In this document: piece after piece, positions 9,316 through 18,667 of the stretch
How positions within the stretch are numbered: position 1 is the stretch's first letter
Layout of the letters: every line of letters begins with the position of its first letter
Origin: JAAZBA01 sp964461815
Lineage (GTDB): Bacteria > Bacillota > Clostridia > Oscillospirales > QAMX01
DNA: 64,000 bases
NCBI GenBank assembly: GCA_964461815.1
Contig: CAYWVF010000013.1
Span: forward strand, 4,380-68,379
Direction: 5' to 3'
Made by a program: the position numbers and the translations under genes
The notes under the pieces: generated by a model
What the model was told of the DNA's origin: nothing
Databases searched by the model: none
The model's input: the letters and a program-made list of their open reading frames with translations, nothing else

Positions 9316-10326
9316 ATGAATAAGGTCGTATTGGGATTATCGGGCGGCGTGGACAGCGCCGCCGCTGCCCTATTGCTGAGAGAAAAGGGCTTTGAGATTC
9401 ACGGAGTGTTCCTCGATATAGGTCTGGGCGGTGCGGAGGATGCACGAGATGCCGCAAAAACGCTCGGAATAAGCTTTGAAGCAGTTAATATCAAAGAAAA
9501 AATAGAAAAGCACGTGTGCAAGCCGTTCGTGGATTCATATTTGGACGGAAAAACACCTAATCCGTGCGTAGTGTGCAACCCAACGGTGAAATTCCGTGAA
9601 TTATTTGCGATAGCGGATAAAATAGGCGCACAATATGTTGCAACAGGTCATTATGCAAGGACGGAAAACGGCAGACTTCTCCGACCGAAAGCAAGATCGA
9701 GAAACGATCAGACCTATATGCTGTGCAGACTCCCACGTAAGCTTCTGCCGAGAATAATTTTCCCACTTGGCGAGGTGGAAAATAAGGATGAGGTGCGCTG
9801 CCTTGCGGCAAAAGCGGGACTTAAGGCTGCATCAAAGCCGGACAGCATGGAGATATGCTTTATACCCGAGGGAGATCACGCCGCTTACATCGAAAGCCGT
9901 GGAGAAAATATGCCGGAGGGTAATTTCATAGACGAGGACGGCAATATCCTCGGACGTCATAAGGGAATACATCATTATACTATCGGAATGAGACGAGGCT
10001 TGGGTATCTCGTTCGGAGAGCGCATGTTCGTATCGAAGATAGACAGAGAGCACAACACTGTAACACTGTCAAAGGGCAGCGGAGTATATAAGAGCACAGT
10101 ACGTGCGGAATGCCCGAATCTGCTGATAGACGAACAGCCGCAGATAGGAAAGGAATACAGCGTTAGAGTACGTCACAGCGCAACCTTTTCACAGGCTGTG
10201 CTTGCAAAATACGATGACAGCTGCTTTGAGCTCGAGTTCATCGAGCCGGTCAGAGCACCTGCTCCGGGTCAGTCGGCAGTACTGTACAACGGTGATATGG
10301 TCGTCTGCTCGGGATTTATTGTATAG
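9316..10326 (+). CDS. mnmA: tRNA-specific 2-thiouridylase MnmA
   Basis: The 336-aa protein starts with the PP-loop LGLSGGVDSAAAALLL and carries the two catalytic cysteines, in NPCVVCN near residue 84 and in SMEICFIP near residue 181, plus the YVATGHYAR and GIHHYTIGMRRGLG segments. MnmA thiolates U34 of tRNA-Lys, -Glu and -Gln using sulphur passed on by a cysteine desulphurase. It is slightly shorter than the usual 350-370 aa, with a compact loop after strand 2. It is tightly linked to the preceding hydrolase. Confidence 0.95.
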   Translation: MNKVVLGLSGGVDSAAAALLLREKGFEIHGVFLDIGLGGAEDARDAAKTLGISFEAVNIKEKIEKHVCKPFVDSYLDGKTPNPCVVCNPTVKFRELFAIADKIGAQYVATGHYARTENGRLLRPKARSRNDQTYMLCRLPRKLLPRIIFPLGEVENKDEVRCLAAKAGLKAASKPDSMEICFIPEGDHAAYIESRGENMPEGNFIDEDGNILGRHKGIHHYTIGMRRGLGISFGERMFVSKIDREHNTVTLSKGSGVYKSTVRAECPNLLIDEQPQIGKEYSVRVRHSATFSQAVLAKYDDSCFELEFIEPVRAPAPGQSAVLYNGDMVVCSGFIV

Positions 10327-10347
10327 AAGCTGAAAGAGGGTCATATA

Positions 10348-11262
10348 TTGATCGGTCATATCATCCTTATATTATCGATCCTTGTGATCATGTGCATCGC
10401 AGGAGCATACGTATCATTTTATATTGCATTCTCAAGAAGCTATGAGAATAAGAAAAAGAAAACAAATTCATGGAGCAACTATGCCGACAGGATAGAAGAG
10501 GGTGGAAAGTGGATAATGCAGCAAAAGATGGAAGAGGTCTGCATCACAAGCAAGGACGGACTAAAGCTTGTAGGGCATTATCTGCCGAGCAACGGCTCGA
10601 AGAAGCTCGTAATAATGCTTCATGGCTACAGAAGCCAAAGCTTTACCGACTTCAGCTGTGCGGCAGAATACTTCCATTCGCTGAACCTCAACATGCTGTT
10701 CGTTACTCAGCGTGCTCACGGTGAGAGCGAGGGCAAATATATTTGCTACGGCTCAAAGGAACGCTATGATTGCCTTGAATGGGCAAGCTATGCGTATGAT
10801 CGCTTCGGCTCGGATATGGAGATATATCTTGACGGTATGTCTATGGGTGCGGCGACAGTTCTGATGGCAGCTGACCTCCCGCTCCCGAATACGGTAAGAG
10901 GGATAATCGCCGACTGCGGATATACACGTCCATGGGATATTATAGGACTCACGATGCAAAGAATGCATGTGCCAAAATACCCACTGCTCTACCTGATGGA
11001 GCTCATATGCAGGATAAAGGGCTTCAGTATGCTGGATTGCTCTGCCATGAGGTCACTTGAGAATACAAGCATCCCGGTGCTGTTCGTACACGGTGATGCA
11101 GATGATTTCGTACCGGTGGAGATGACATACGAAAACTACAAAGCGTGTGCGTCAAAAAAGCAGATGGTGATAGTAAAGGGTGCTACTCACGGAGTAAGCT
11201 TCCTTGTCGATGAAGCTGCATGTAAAAAAGCACTGGAGAGCTTTATATTTGACCGAGCATAA
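10348..11262 (+). CDS. Membrane-anchored alpha/beta hydrolase (304 aa)
   Basis: An N-terminal membrane helix (IILILSILVIMCIAGAYV) precedes a serine hydrolase domain with IMLHGYRSQSFTD, the nucleophile elbow LDGMSMGAAT, VHGDADDFVP and a late histidine in KGATHGVSF. The architecture matches the BAAT/YqkD-like hydrolases; the substrate is unknown. The start codon is TTG at 10348 with GAAAGAGGG about 7 bp upstream. It follows mnmA closely and ends the cluster before a terminator. Confidence 0.8.
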   Translation: MIGHIILILSILVIMCIAGAYVSFYIAFSRSYENKKKKTNSWSNYADRIEEGGKWIMQQKMEEVCITSKDGLKLVGHYLPSNGSKKLVIMLHGYRSQSFTDFSCAAEYFHSLNLNMLFVTQRAHGESEGKYICYGSKERYDCLEWASYAYDRFGSDMEIYLDGMSMGAATVLMAADLPLPNTVRGIIADCGYTRPWDIIGLTMQRMHVPKYPLLYLMELICRIKGFSMLDCSAMRSLENTSIPVLFVHGDADDFVPVEMTYENYKACASKKQMVIVKGATHGVSFLVDEAACKKALESFIFDRA

Positions 11263-11335
11263 GCATCACAGCGTTTTCCGATAATAAAATATGTCAATAC
11301 AGTATAGCTGACGTGCAAAAGTGAAAAACAGATCA

Positions 11336-11365
11336 ATAAAACCGTACATGTGTGTACGGTTTTAT
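11336..11365. terminator. Perfect 12-bp terminator hairpin
   Basis: ATAAAACCGTAC (11336-11347) pairs with GTACGGTTTTAT (11354-11365) around a 6-nt loop, with T-rich sequence on the plus strand. It isolates the hydrolase cluster from the blaI promoter. Confidence 0.85.
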
Positions 11366-11379
11366 TTTATATAAAATGG

Positions 11380-11424
11380 TTGACAATAGTAAACCAATGT
11401 GCTACAATAGGTTTACAGTTGTAG
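11380..11424 (+). promoter_or_regulatory. blaI-blaR promoter with BlaI-type operator
   Basis: TTGACA (11380-11385), a 17-bp spacer and TACAAT (11403-11408) form a strong promoter. Two inverted repeats overlap it: GTAAAC (11389-11394) with GTTTAC (11411-11416), and CTACAA (11402-11407) with TTGTAG (11419-11424). BlaI/MecI repressors bind TACA/TGTA dyads over their own promoters, so autorepression is the likely reading. Confidence 0.75.
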
Positions 11425-11443
11425 TACGAAAGAGGGGAAAGCT

Positions 11444-11824
11444 ATGGACAGTGTGTCGTTGAATGCAAGTGAATGAAAGATCATGGAGTTTATTTGGAGT
11501 AATTCACCGTGTACGCTAATGCAAATAGTACACAGGATGAGAGAAACTGTCGGATGGTCGAAAAGCACGGTGACGACGATGCTCGGCAGAATGGAGCACA
11601 AGGGTGCCGTGTATTATAAAGAGGGAGTCAAGGCTCGAGAGTACTATCCTGCGGTAACACGTGAGGCAGCTGCGATGGAGGAAACAAGGTCGTTATTGAG
11701 CCGTGTGTACCGCGGAAGTGTCGGAATGATGATGAATATGCTTGTTGAGGAAAATTCCTTGACGAGAGAGGATATCGACGAGCTGTATGAGATATTGAAG
11801 AAAGCCGAGGAGAAAAATGACTGA
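11444..11824 (+). pseudogene. BlaI/MecI-family repressor interrupted by an in-frame TGA
   Basis: From the ATG at 11444 (preceded by AGAGGGG) the frame reads MDSVSLNASE, then TGA at 11474-11476, then KIMEFIWSNSPCTLMQIV and onward to a normal BlaI end; the restored length is 126 aa, the family norm. Family members have Trp at this point (E-W-x-I-M in helix 1), so TGG became TGA by one base change. An internal ATG at 11483 would give a 113-aa protein lacking the first helix start, with no good ribosome-binding site. The winged-helix (WSKSTVTTMLGRMEHKG) and dimerisation parts are intact. Either the repressor is lost, a shortened form is made, or the base is a sequencing error. Confidence 0.8.
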
Positions 11825-13562
11825 GTTTATCATAACGTCGTCGCTGATGATATTGCTTATCACAGCGGTAAGGTACATATTTAAGGGGAAGATATCCTTA
11901 AGACTGCAATACGGATTGTGGCTCATAGTGGCAATACGACTGCTGATACCGTTCCAGATATCGTCAAGTGCGATCAGCGTACTGAACATGCTACCGGAAA
12001 ATAAGGAGAGCACATATTCGGAGGATGTGATCGTACCTGAAAATATTCAGCTACAGGATATACCTGAGTATGTCGAGGTGAGCTATACCTACATGTATGA
12101 CGATCATACTGTAAAGGTGACAGATCGTGGTGCGATAATAAAGACAATATGGCTTACAGGTGCAGCTGCATTCATGACATGCGTGATAATTTCAAATGTC
12201 AGCTTTTCGCTTCGACTGAGAAAGGACAGAAAGCAAATAAGGTCAGATGAAAAGCTCAGTATTTTTACTACGAATGAGGTGTCATCTGCATGCTTGTACG
12301 GCATAGTAAAGCCGTCGGTGTATATGCCCGAAAGGTATGAGGGAAAGGAAGCAGAGTATATTATTACACATGAGCTGACTCACTATAGTCATGGTGATCA
12401 TATCTGGTCGGTCGTGCGTATGCTTTGTCTTTGCTTACATTGGTATAATCCTCTGGTCTGGTTGGCAGCAGTACTGTCAAAACGTGACTGTGAGCTTGCA
12501 TGTGATGAGAGCACACTTATAAAGCTGGGTGAATCGGAGCGCATAGATTACGGCAAGCTGCTTGTAAAAGCCACAGTCGGCAGCATCACCGCAAAGGAGC
12601 TGCTGTGCTGCACTACGACCATGACAATGGGAAAGAAAGGGCTGCGTGAGCGTGTGTCGCTGATAGCAAAAAAGCCGAGGATGCTTGCGGTGACACTGAT
12701 AATGGTGATAATTATCGTAGCAGCTGCGGTATCATGTACATTCACGGGAGCAGATGAGACGGATAAAAATAATGATACAGCCATATCGGATACGAAGGCG
12801 ATGTACGAAAAGGAGAAAGCGATAAGGGATGCGATATTATCGCATGACGAGCCGCGTCATGCGGTCGGAGAATTTTTTACCGAGGCTCACAAGATCCTGC
12901 ATGAAAGCAGCACCGAGGACAGTATTACGATTTATCTTCAGGTGCGGTATCAGACATACAACTATGTAGACGGTGTAATGAAAAAGAATGGCGGCAGCTC
13001 GTACCCTGCGGCGATAACATTTGATATCTACAGCAATGAGGTGACAGAATACTGGGAGCCGATGGACGGAGAGAAGTATTATGAGAGTATAAAGGAGAAA
13101 TTCCCATCGAAGCTGATAGCATTGGTAGATAACGATGATATAGTTGACGAGCTGAAGAAAGAATGCGATCGTGATGCCGAAGAGTATCTGAAAACGAGGC
13201 CAAGCGAAGAGGAGCTGCTGAACAAAGTTGTAGAAAACGGAGGGAGAAAAGATGATCCTCTCAGCTCACAGCTTGATCCGTATGATATGCTGCTTTCACG
13301 TGAGGATGCCACGCTCAGATACATCTATCGGGAATGCTACAAGGGTGGGCAGACGGATGAGAAATCAAAGTATATGATGAGTCTGCTTTCCCGAATACTT
13401 GACAGTGAAGCTATAAAGTTGGAGACGTCAACCTTACAGGAGTATTTTGATGCGCTTGTGGAGCATGCAGAACGTGTGCTTGAGCAGAACGGAGCGGAGG
13501 AGCTTGAAAAGAATTATCCGAAAATATATCTTCTGCTGAAGCTGGGCGGTAAAACAGAATAG
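11817..13562 (+). CDS. BlaR1/MecR1-family M56 metalloprotease (581 aa)
   Basis: The N-terminal membrane helices (FIITSSLMILLITAVRYIF and YGLWLIVAIRLLIPF), a third near residue 112 and a fourth near 285-305 frame a zinc protease domain with HELTH at 185-189 and the third ligand region CELACDES near 230. In known systems such proteins sense a signal at the surface and cleave BlaI. The last 270 residues lie outside the membrane but show no penicillin-binding SxxK sensor domain; they are charged, helical and unrecognised, so the signal is unknown. The start overlaps the end of blaI by 8 bp. Confidence 0.85.
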   Translation: MTEFIITSSLMILLITAVRYIFKGKISLRLQYGLWLIVAIRLLIPFQISSSAISVLNMLPENKESTYSEDVIVPENIQLQDIPEYVEVSYTYMYDDHTVKVTDRGAIIKTIWLTGAAAFMTCVIISNVSFSLRLRKDRKQIRSDEKLSIFTTNEVSSACLYGIVKPSVYMPERYEGKEAEYIITHELTHYSHGDHIWSVVRMLCLCLHWYNPLVWLAAVLSKRDCELACDESTLIKLGESERIDYGKLLVKATVGSITAKELLCCTTTMTMGKKGLRERVSLIAKKPRMLAVTLIMVIIIVAAAVSCTFTGADETDKNNDTAISDTKAMYEKEKAIRDAILSHDEPRHAVGEFFTEAHKILHESSTEDSITIYLQVRYQTYNYVDGVMKKNGGSSYPAAITFDIYSNEVTEYWEPMDGEKYYESIKEKFPSKLIALVDNDDIVDELKKECDRDAEEYLKTRPSEEELLNKVVENGGRKDDPLSSQLDPYDMLLSREDATLRYIYRECYKGGQTDEKSKYMMSLLSRILDSEAIKLETSTLQEYFDALVEHAERVLEQNGAEELEKNYPKIYLLLKLGGKTE

Positions 13563-13572
13563 TGATGCAAAG

Positions 13573-13618
13573 GCTTTCGAGGTGTCGGGGAACGATCCGA
13601 TATCTTCGAAAGCTTTTT
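13573..13618 (+). terminator. Terminator of the blaI-blaR unit
   Basis: GCTTTCGA (13573-13580) pairs with TCGAAAGC (13606-13613); the inner part also pairs imperfectly, and TTTTT follows at 13614-13618. Confidence 0.8.
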
Positions 13619-13638
13619 GATATATGGACTTTATGTTC

Positions 13639-13667
13639 TTGATTGATGCAAAAAAATATGATATACT
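13639..13667 (+). promoter_or_regulatory. Promoter of the DUF4317 gene and perhaps the pyr operon
   Basis: TTGATT (13639-13644), a 17-bp spacer and TATACT (13662-13667). It sets the DUF4317 gene start at 13708 and could also drive pyrC-pyrF-pyrK-pyrD, since only 22 bp separate DUF4317 from pyrC. Confidence 0.65.
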
Positions 13668-13707
13668 CTATTTATACGCATATAGCATAGAAAGGATAGT
13701 TTATTAC

Positions 13708-14838
13708 ATGAATCAAAAAGAGATCGGTGAGATCAGACGCCGATTCAACCCGTCAAAATCAAATATCGGGCGAATTTACGGCTGCTTTGTTAACAATAAT
13801 AAGGAAATAGTATCATATATAGACTCTGCACTTAGTCTTTTGCCGGAAACGGAGAGTGAAAAGTTTCTGAGCCTGCTCAAAAAGGTGCTTTCGGGCACTC
13901 AGGGTAAAAATCTGATCGACATATGCTTTAGTAACGAGCAGGTCACGGATAGTGAGGAGCATAAGCTGCTTATGGCTATGAGAGATACCGCTCTCAAGGA
14001 CAGCGAGCTTATGAACAGGTTTTATCAGAAGATCATAGAGCGTATAGATACGGAGAGCGGCTACCTGATCCTTACGGCATTCGATAAGTATGACGTGATA
14101 CATAAGGGCGTTGACGGTGAAAACGATGCCGATGCATCGGACGAGGTGTTCTCATACATCATATGCAGCATCTGCCCGGTAAAGAAAACGTCTCCGGAGC
14201 TTAGCTACTGTGTTGATGAGAATGCATTCCACAGCCGTGACGAGGCACTCATAGTGTCAGCTCCCGAGCTGGGATTTATGTTCCCTGCCTTTGATGACAG
14301 AGCTGCAAATATATACAATGCACTGTATTATTCACGCAGCGCAGACGATATACATCAGGATTTCATCGATGCCGTGTTCCACACAGAGCCTCCTATGTCA
14401 GCTTCCGAGCAGCGAGATCTGTTCACCGATGCCTTTACAGATGCACTCAGCGAGGATATGAGCTTTGATATAGTGCAGACGGTGCATGAGCAGGTGTATG
14501 AGCTGCTGGAGCAGCATAAGGACAGCAGGGAAGCGGAGCCACCTGAGATAACCTCAAAGGAAATAGGGCGAATGCTTGAGAAAAACGGCGTTTCCGAAAA
14601 GACAGTCAGTGATTTTACCGCAAAATGCGATGAGCATTTCGGTACGGGAGCGGTGCTGAATCCGAATAATATAATCGACAGCAGACGTTTTGAGGTGGTA
14701 ACACCTGATGTGAAGATAACAGTAAATCCCGAAAAGAGCTATCTTGTGGAAACACGCATAATAGACGGTCATAAATATGTGATGATAAATGCCGACAACG
14801 GCATTGAGGTCAACGGAATAAATATAGACGTCAAATAA
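13708..14838 (+). CDS. DUF4317 family protein (376 aa)
   Basis: The N-terminus MNQKEIGEIRRRFNPSKSNI, followed by GRIYGCFVN and later GYLILTAFDKYDV and a Cys-containing SYIICSICPVKK segment, matches the DUF4317 family found in Clostridia. It is soluble, acidic and of unknown function. The start at 13708 has GAAAGGA upstream and lies after the promoter, whereas the longer frame from 13624 starts before it. It immediately precedes the pyrimidine operon. Confidence 0.8.
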   Translation: MNQKEIGEIRRRFNPSKSNIGRIYGCFVNNNKEIVSYIDSALSLLPETESEKFLSLLKKVLSGTQGKNLIDICFSNEQVTDSEEHKLLMAMRDTALKDSELMNRFYQKIIERIDTESGYLILTAFDKYDVIHKGVDGENDADASDEVFSYIICSICPVKKTSPELSYCVDENAFHSRDEALIVSAPELGFMFPAFDDRAANIYNALYYSRSADDIHQDFIDAVFHTEPPMSASEQRDLFTDAFTDALSEDMSFDIVQTVHEQVYELLEQHKDSREAEPPEITSKEIGRMLEKNGVSEKTVSDFTAKCDEHFGTGAVLNPNNIIDSRRFEVVTPDVKITVNPEKSYLVETRIIDGHKYVMINADNGIEVNGINIDVK

Positions 14839-14860
14839 ACAAACGAAAGGAGAGCGGCTT

Positions 14861-16138
14861 TTGAATATACTTATACGTAACGGACGTATCATAGATGTGG
14901 CAGGCGGACTTGATATGGTCGGTGACATGTATATTTCCGACGGTATAATTGCGGATATCGGACTGAGCCTTCACCCGGATCAGATACCCGATGAGGTGAT
15001 AGATGCCTCGGGGAAGCTTGTGCTGCCCGGACTTGTCGATATCCATGTCCATCTTCGTGATCCGGGCTTGACATATAAAGAGGATATCGGCTCGGGTACA
15101 CTTGCAGCAGCCTACGGAGGCTTTACTACGGTTGCCGCTATGCCGAATACGATACCTGTCGCAGACAGCCCCGAGACGATAAAATATGTAGCAGAGACAG
15201 AAGCCTACGCTCATGTCATACCTGTTGCTGCTATAACGGTAGGACAGAACGGACAGGAGCTATGCGACTTCGATGCTCTGTATGCAGCAGGAGCAGGTGC
15301 ATTTTCCGATGATGGTAAGGACGTGAGAAATTCACGATTCATGCGAACGGCACTGCTGAAAGCAAATCAGCTCGGTGTACCGCTGCTTGCTCATTGTGAG
15401 GACAGCGACCTTGCAAACGGCGGAGCTGTAAATGAGGGCGAAGTCTCATATAAGCTCGGCGTGCCGGGTATCCCCGACGAATCCGAGGCACTTGCGGTAG
15501 CGAGAAATATCACTCTTGCGGAGATACTTGATGCTAAGGTACACATCTGCCACGTCAGCACGGCAAGCTCAGTTGAGATCATACGTGCCGCAAAGATACG
15601 AGGTGTAAAGGTGACAGCGGAAACAGGGCCGCATTACTTCTCACTTACAGATGAGACGGTGCTGACTCATGGTGCAAATGCAAAGATGAACCCTCCGCTC
15701 GGTGATCAAAATGATGTGAATGCTGTGATTGAGGGCTTAAAGGACGGTACGATAGATGTTATCGCAACAGATCATGCACCTCACAGTGCAGAGGAAAAGT
15801 CACGTGGACTTGTCAAAGCTCCAAGTGGGATCGTAGGTCTGGAGACCTCGCTTGCAATGTCACTGACATACCTATACCATGCAGGACATATGCCGCTAAA
15901 GGACGTATTGTATAAGCTTACTGCCGCTCCTGCAAGCATCATGGGTATAGATGCGGGAACTCTGAGACTGGGAGCTGCGGCTGATATATGCATTGCAGAT
16001 CCCGATGAGGAATGGACAGTCGATACCGCAAAATTCAAATCGAAAAACCATAACTGTCCGTATGACGGCATGAAGCTGCGCGGACGTGTAAAATATACAA
16101 TTTGTGGAGGTAAGATCACATGTCAATCGCAAAACTGA
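14861..16138 (+). CDS. pyrC: Dihydroorotase
   Basis: The 425-aa protein has the class I dihydroorotase metal motif VDIHVHLRDPGLTYKED, the metal-binding histidines in LAHCEDSD and VHICHVSTA, and the catalytic Asp region ATDHAPHS. It closes carbamoyl-aspartate to dihydroorotate in the cytoplasm. The start is TTG at 14861 with AAAGGAGA upstream. It overlaps pyrF by 19 bp. No PyrR-type attenuator hairpin precedes it in the short gap. Confidence 0.95.
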   Translation: MNILIRNGRIIDVAGGLDMVGDMYISDGIIADIGLSLHPDQIPDEVIDASGKLVLPGLVDIHVHLRDPGLTYKEDIGSGTLAAAYGGFTTVAAMPNTIPVADSPETIKYVAETEAYAHVIPVAAITVGQNGQELCDFDALYAAGAGAFSDDGKDVRNSRFMRTALLKANQLGVPLLAHCEDSDLANGGAVNEGEVSYKLGVPGIPDESEALAVARNITLAEILDAKVHICHVSTASSVEIIRAAKIRGVKVTAETGPHYFSLTDETVLTHGANAKMNPPLGDQNDVNAVIEGLKDGTIDVIATDHAPHSAEEKSRGLVKAPSGIVGLETSLAMSLTYLYHAGHMPLKDVLYKLTAAPASIMGIDAGTLRLGAAADICIADPDEEWTVDTAKFKSKNHNCPYDGMKLRGRVKYTICGGKITCQSQN

Positions 16139-16992
16139 TCGCTAAAATAGATGCAATGGACAATGCCAGCGTTGCAGGACTCGATGCACGTATAGAATAC
16201 GTGCCGGAGCATGTACGTGCCAAGTACGATAACGCAGGTGATGCTATCCTGGAGTTCAATAAGACACTTATTGATGCACTGTGTGATATAGTGCCTGCGG
16301 TCAAGCCTCAGTCGGCATATTATGAGCTGTTAGGTACATACGGTGCGGTGATCTTACAGAAGACGATCGCTTATGCACATGAAAAGGGGATGTATGTTAT
16401 CCTTGATGCAAAACGAGGCGACATAGGAGCAACGGCAGATGCATATGCCGAGGCTTATCTTACACCGGATGGCGACTATAATGTAGATTCGATCACGGTA
16501 AATCCCTATTTGGGCAGCGACGGTGTTTTACCTTTCATAAAGCAGAGTGCAGCACATGACCGAAGCATGATAGCACTTGTAAAAACATCGAACAAATCCT
16601 CGGGTGAGCTTCAGGATCAGGTGCTTGCAGACGGAAGAAAGGTCTATGAGCTGATGGCTGATATGGTCAGACAGTGGGGTGAAGAAGTGCCAACCGATTG
16701 CGGCTACAATAACGTGGGCGCTGTAGTGGGTGCAACATATCCCGAGGAGCTGACGATCCTGCGTAAGAGAATGAAGAACACATTCTTCCTCGTTCCCGGC
16801 TACGGCGCACAGGGTGGAGGCGCAGAGGGCCTTCGCGGCGGCTTTGATAAGGACGGCAGGGGAGCTATCGTAAATTCCTCACGTGCGATCATGTGTGCAT
16901 GGAAAAAGGTAGACAACGGAGAAACATACGGAGAGGCCGCAAGAGCAGAGGCTATACGTATGAGAGATGATATAAATCGTGTAAGAGTATAA
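16120..16992 (+). CDS. pyrF: Orotidine 5'-phosphate decarboxylase, group 2
   Basis: The 290-aa protein contains the catalytic DAKRGDIGATADAYAEAY segment near residue 90 and the phosphate-binding VPGYGAQGGGAEGL loop near residue 225, typical of the longer group-2 (MtOMPDC-like) enzymes. It converts OMP to UMP. It is coupled by overlap to pyrC and followed 17 bp on by pyrK. Confidence 0.95.
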   Translation: MSIAKLIAKIDAMDNASVAGLDARIEYVPEHVRAKYDNAGDAILEFNKTLIDALCDIVPAVKPQSAYYELLGTYGAVILQKTIAYAHEKGMYVILDAKRGDIGATADAYAEAYLTPDGDYNVDSITVNPYLGSDGVLPFIKQSAAHDRSMIALVKTSNKSSGELQDQVLADGRKVYELMADMVRQWGEEVPTDCGYNNVGAVVGATYPEELTILRKRMKNTFFLVPGYGAQGGGAEGLRGGFDKDGRGAIVNSSRAIMCAWKKVDNGETYGEAARAEAIRMRDDINRVRV

Positions 16993-17009
16993 ACGAAAGG
17001 GAAATTACT

Positions 17010-17762
17010 GTGAAGATAATATCCATCACTAAAATTACTGATGCCGCATATCGCATGGTCATAAATGCACCCGATATCACAGCGGCGGCAAAGCCTGGAC
17101 AGTTTGTACATATCAAGTGCGGAGAGGGAAATATGCTTCGCCGCCCCATATCCATTTGCAGCGTGGACGGAGACGAGCTCACCATAATATTCGAGGTGCG
17201 AGGCAAGGGTACAGACTGGCTTGCAGGACGAAGTGCAGGAGAAGATTTAGATGTCCTCGGCCCTCTTGGTAACGGCTTTGACGTCTCACGTGAGGGAAAG
17301 GTGCTGCTTGCCGGAGGTGGTATAGGCGTACCTCCGATGCTGTACACGGCAAAGCAGCTTAAGGAATGCGATACAGTACTTGGGTTTCGCACAGCAGCTA
17401 TGGTAATGCTTGAGGATGAGTTCAAAAAGCACTGCGGAGAGGTAGTTGTCTCAACGGATGACGGTTCATACGGCTTCAACGGCTATGCTGTTATGGCGGC
17501 AGAGGAGCTGATGAAGAAAAACAAATATACGGCTGTATATGTATGCGGCCCTAAGATAATGCTGAAAACGTTTGCGGAGCTGGCAGAAAGATATGACGTT
17601 GACTGCATGATCTCGATGGAGGAGCGCATGGGCTGCGGCTTCGGTACATGTCTCGTATGCTCCTGTAAGGTCAAGGCTAAGACAGAGGACGGCTTTACAT
17701 ATAAAAGGGTATGTGCGGACGGCCCTGTATTTGATGCAAAGGAAGTGATATTCGATGACTGA
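17010..17762 (+). CDS. pyrK: Dihydroorotate dehydrogenase electron-transfer subunit
   Basis: The 250-aa protein has an N-terminal FAD-binding domain (RRPISICSVD), an NAD-binding part (LLAGGGIGVPPMLYTAKQL) and C-terminal 2Fe-2S cysteines in MGCGFGTCLVCSCKV and RVCADGPVF. It passes electrons from PyrD to NAD. The start is GTG at 17010 with GAAAGGGAAA upstream. Its end overlaps pyrD by 8 bp. Confidence 0.95.
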   Translation: MKIISITKITDAAYRMVINAPDITAAAKPGQFVHIKCGEGNMLRRPISICSVDGDELTIIFEVRGKGTDWLAGRSAGEDLDVLGPLGNGFDVSREGKVLLAGGGIGVPPMLYTAKQLKECDTVLGFRTAAMVMLEDEFKKHCGEVVVSTDDGSYGFNGYAVMAAEELMKKNKYTAVYVCGPKIMLKTFAELAERYDVDCMISMEERMGCGFGTCLVCSCKVKAKTEDGFTYKRVCADGPVFDAKEVIFDD

Positions 17763-18666
17763 TATGAGAGTAAGCATATGCGGCGTTGAGTTCAAAAATC
17801 CTATCATAACCGCATCTGGAACGTTTGGCTTCGGTCATGAATTTGAACCGTATTACGATATATCCGCACTGGGTGGAGTGTCCGTAAAGGGACTCACATT
17901 GAAGCCGAGAGCAGGAAATAAGCCTCCGCGTGTAGCGGAAACTCCCATGGGAATGCTAAACAGCGTAGGACTCCAAAATCCGGGAGTGGATGCATTCATC
18001 TCCGATGAGCTGCCGTACCTGAAGAAATTCGATACAGTCATCATTGCGAATATGTCGGGAAATACCCCCGGCGAGTATGGCGAAATGGCTGGGAAGCTTT
18101 CAAAAACGGATATTGATATGCTGGAGGTCAACGTTTCATGCCCGAATGTCAAAGCCGGTGGACTTGCATTCGGCACATCATGTGAATCGGTAGCAGAGGT
18201 AGTTAAGGCTGTTAAGTCAAAGTCGGGAAATAAGCCCGTGATCGTAAAGCTCTCTCCGAATGTTACCGATATAGTATCGATAGCCAAGGCTGCGGAAGCG
18301 GCAGGTGCAGATTCGCTGTCGCTTATAAATACATTGCTCGGTATGAGAATAGATGTAAAGACACGAAAGCCGATACTGGGAAATATTATGGGAGGTATGT
18401 CAGGCCCGGCAGTATTCCCTGTAGCGGTGCGTATGGTATATCAGGTGTCGAGAGCTGTAGGTATACCAATTATCGGTATGGGTGGAGTCATGACAGGCGA
18501 GGATGCTGCCGAAATGATGCTTGCAGGCGCATCGGCAGTAGCCGTAGGCACAGCTTCGATAGCAGACCCATATGCATGTAAGCGCATAGTAGGTGAGCTG
18601 GCAGAATACGCTGAAAGGAACGGCATAGGCTCAATAACAGAGCTTACAGGAGCTGTGAAAGTATAA
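17755..18666 (+). CDS. pyrD: Dihydroorotate dehydrogenase, NAD-linked class 1B
   Basis: The 303-aa protein has the FMN-binding TIM barrel of PyrDB: NPIITASGTFGFG, the catalytic-Cys segment LEVNVSCPNVKAGG near residue 125, and the phosphate-binding IPIIGMGGVMTGEDAAEMMLAGA. It works with the overlapping pyrK to oxidise dihydroorotate to orotate. Confidence 0.96.
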   Translation: MTDMRVSICGVEFKNPIITASGTFGFGHEFEPYYDISALGGVSVKGLTLKPRAGNKPPRVAETPMGMLNSVGLQNPGVDAFISDELPYLKKFDTVIIANMSGNTPGEYGEMAGKLSKTDIDMLEVNVSCPNVKAGGLAFGTSCESVAEVVKAVKSKSGNKPVIVKLSPNVTDIVSIAKAAEAAGADSLSLINTLLGMRIDVKTRKPILGNIMGGMSGPAVFPVAVRMVYQVSRAVGIPIIGMGGVMTGEDAAEMMLAGASAVAVGTASIADPYACKRIVGELAEYAERNGIGSITELTGAVKV

Positions 18667-18667
18667 A

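Noticed and set aside
11474..11476. UGA read as tryptophan or selenocysteine
   Set aside because: UGG is used for Trp everywhere and UGA ends other genes; the residue is normally Trp, and no SECIS-like hairpin was seen.
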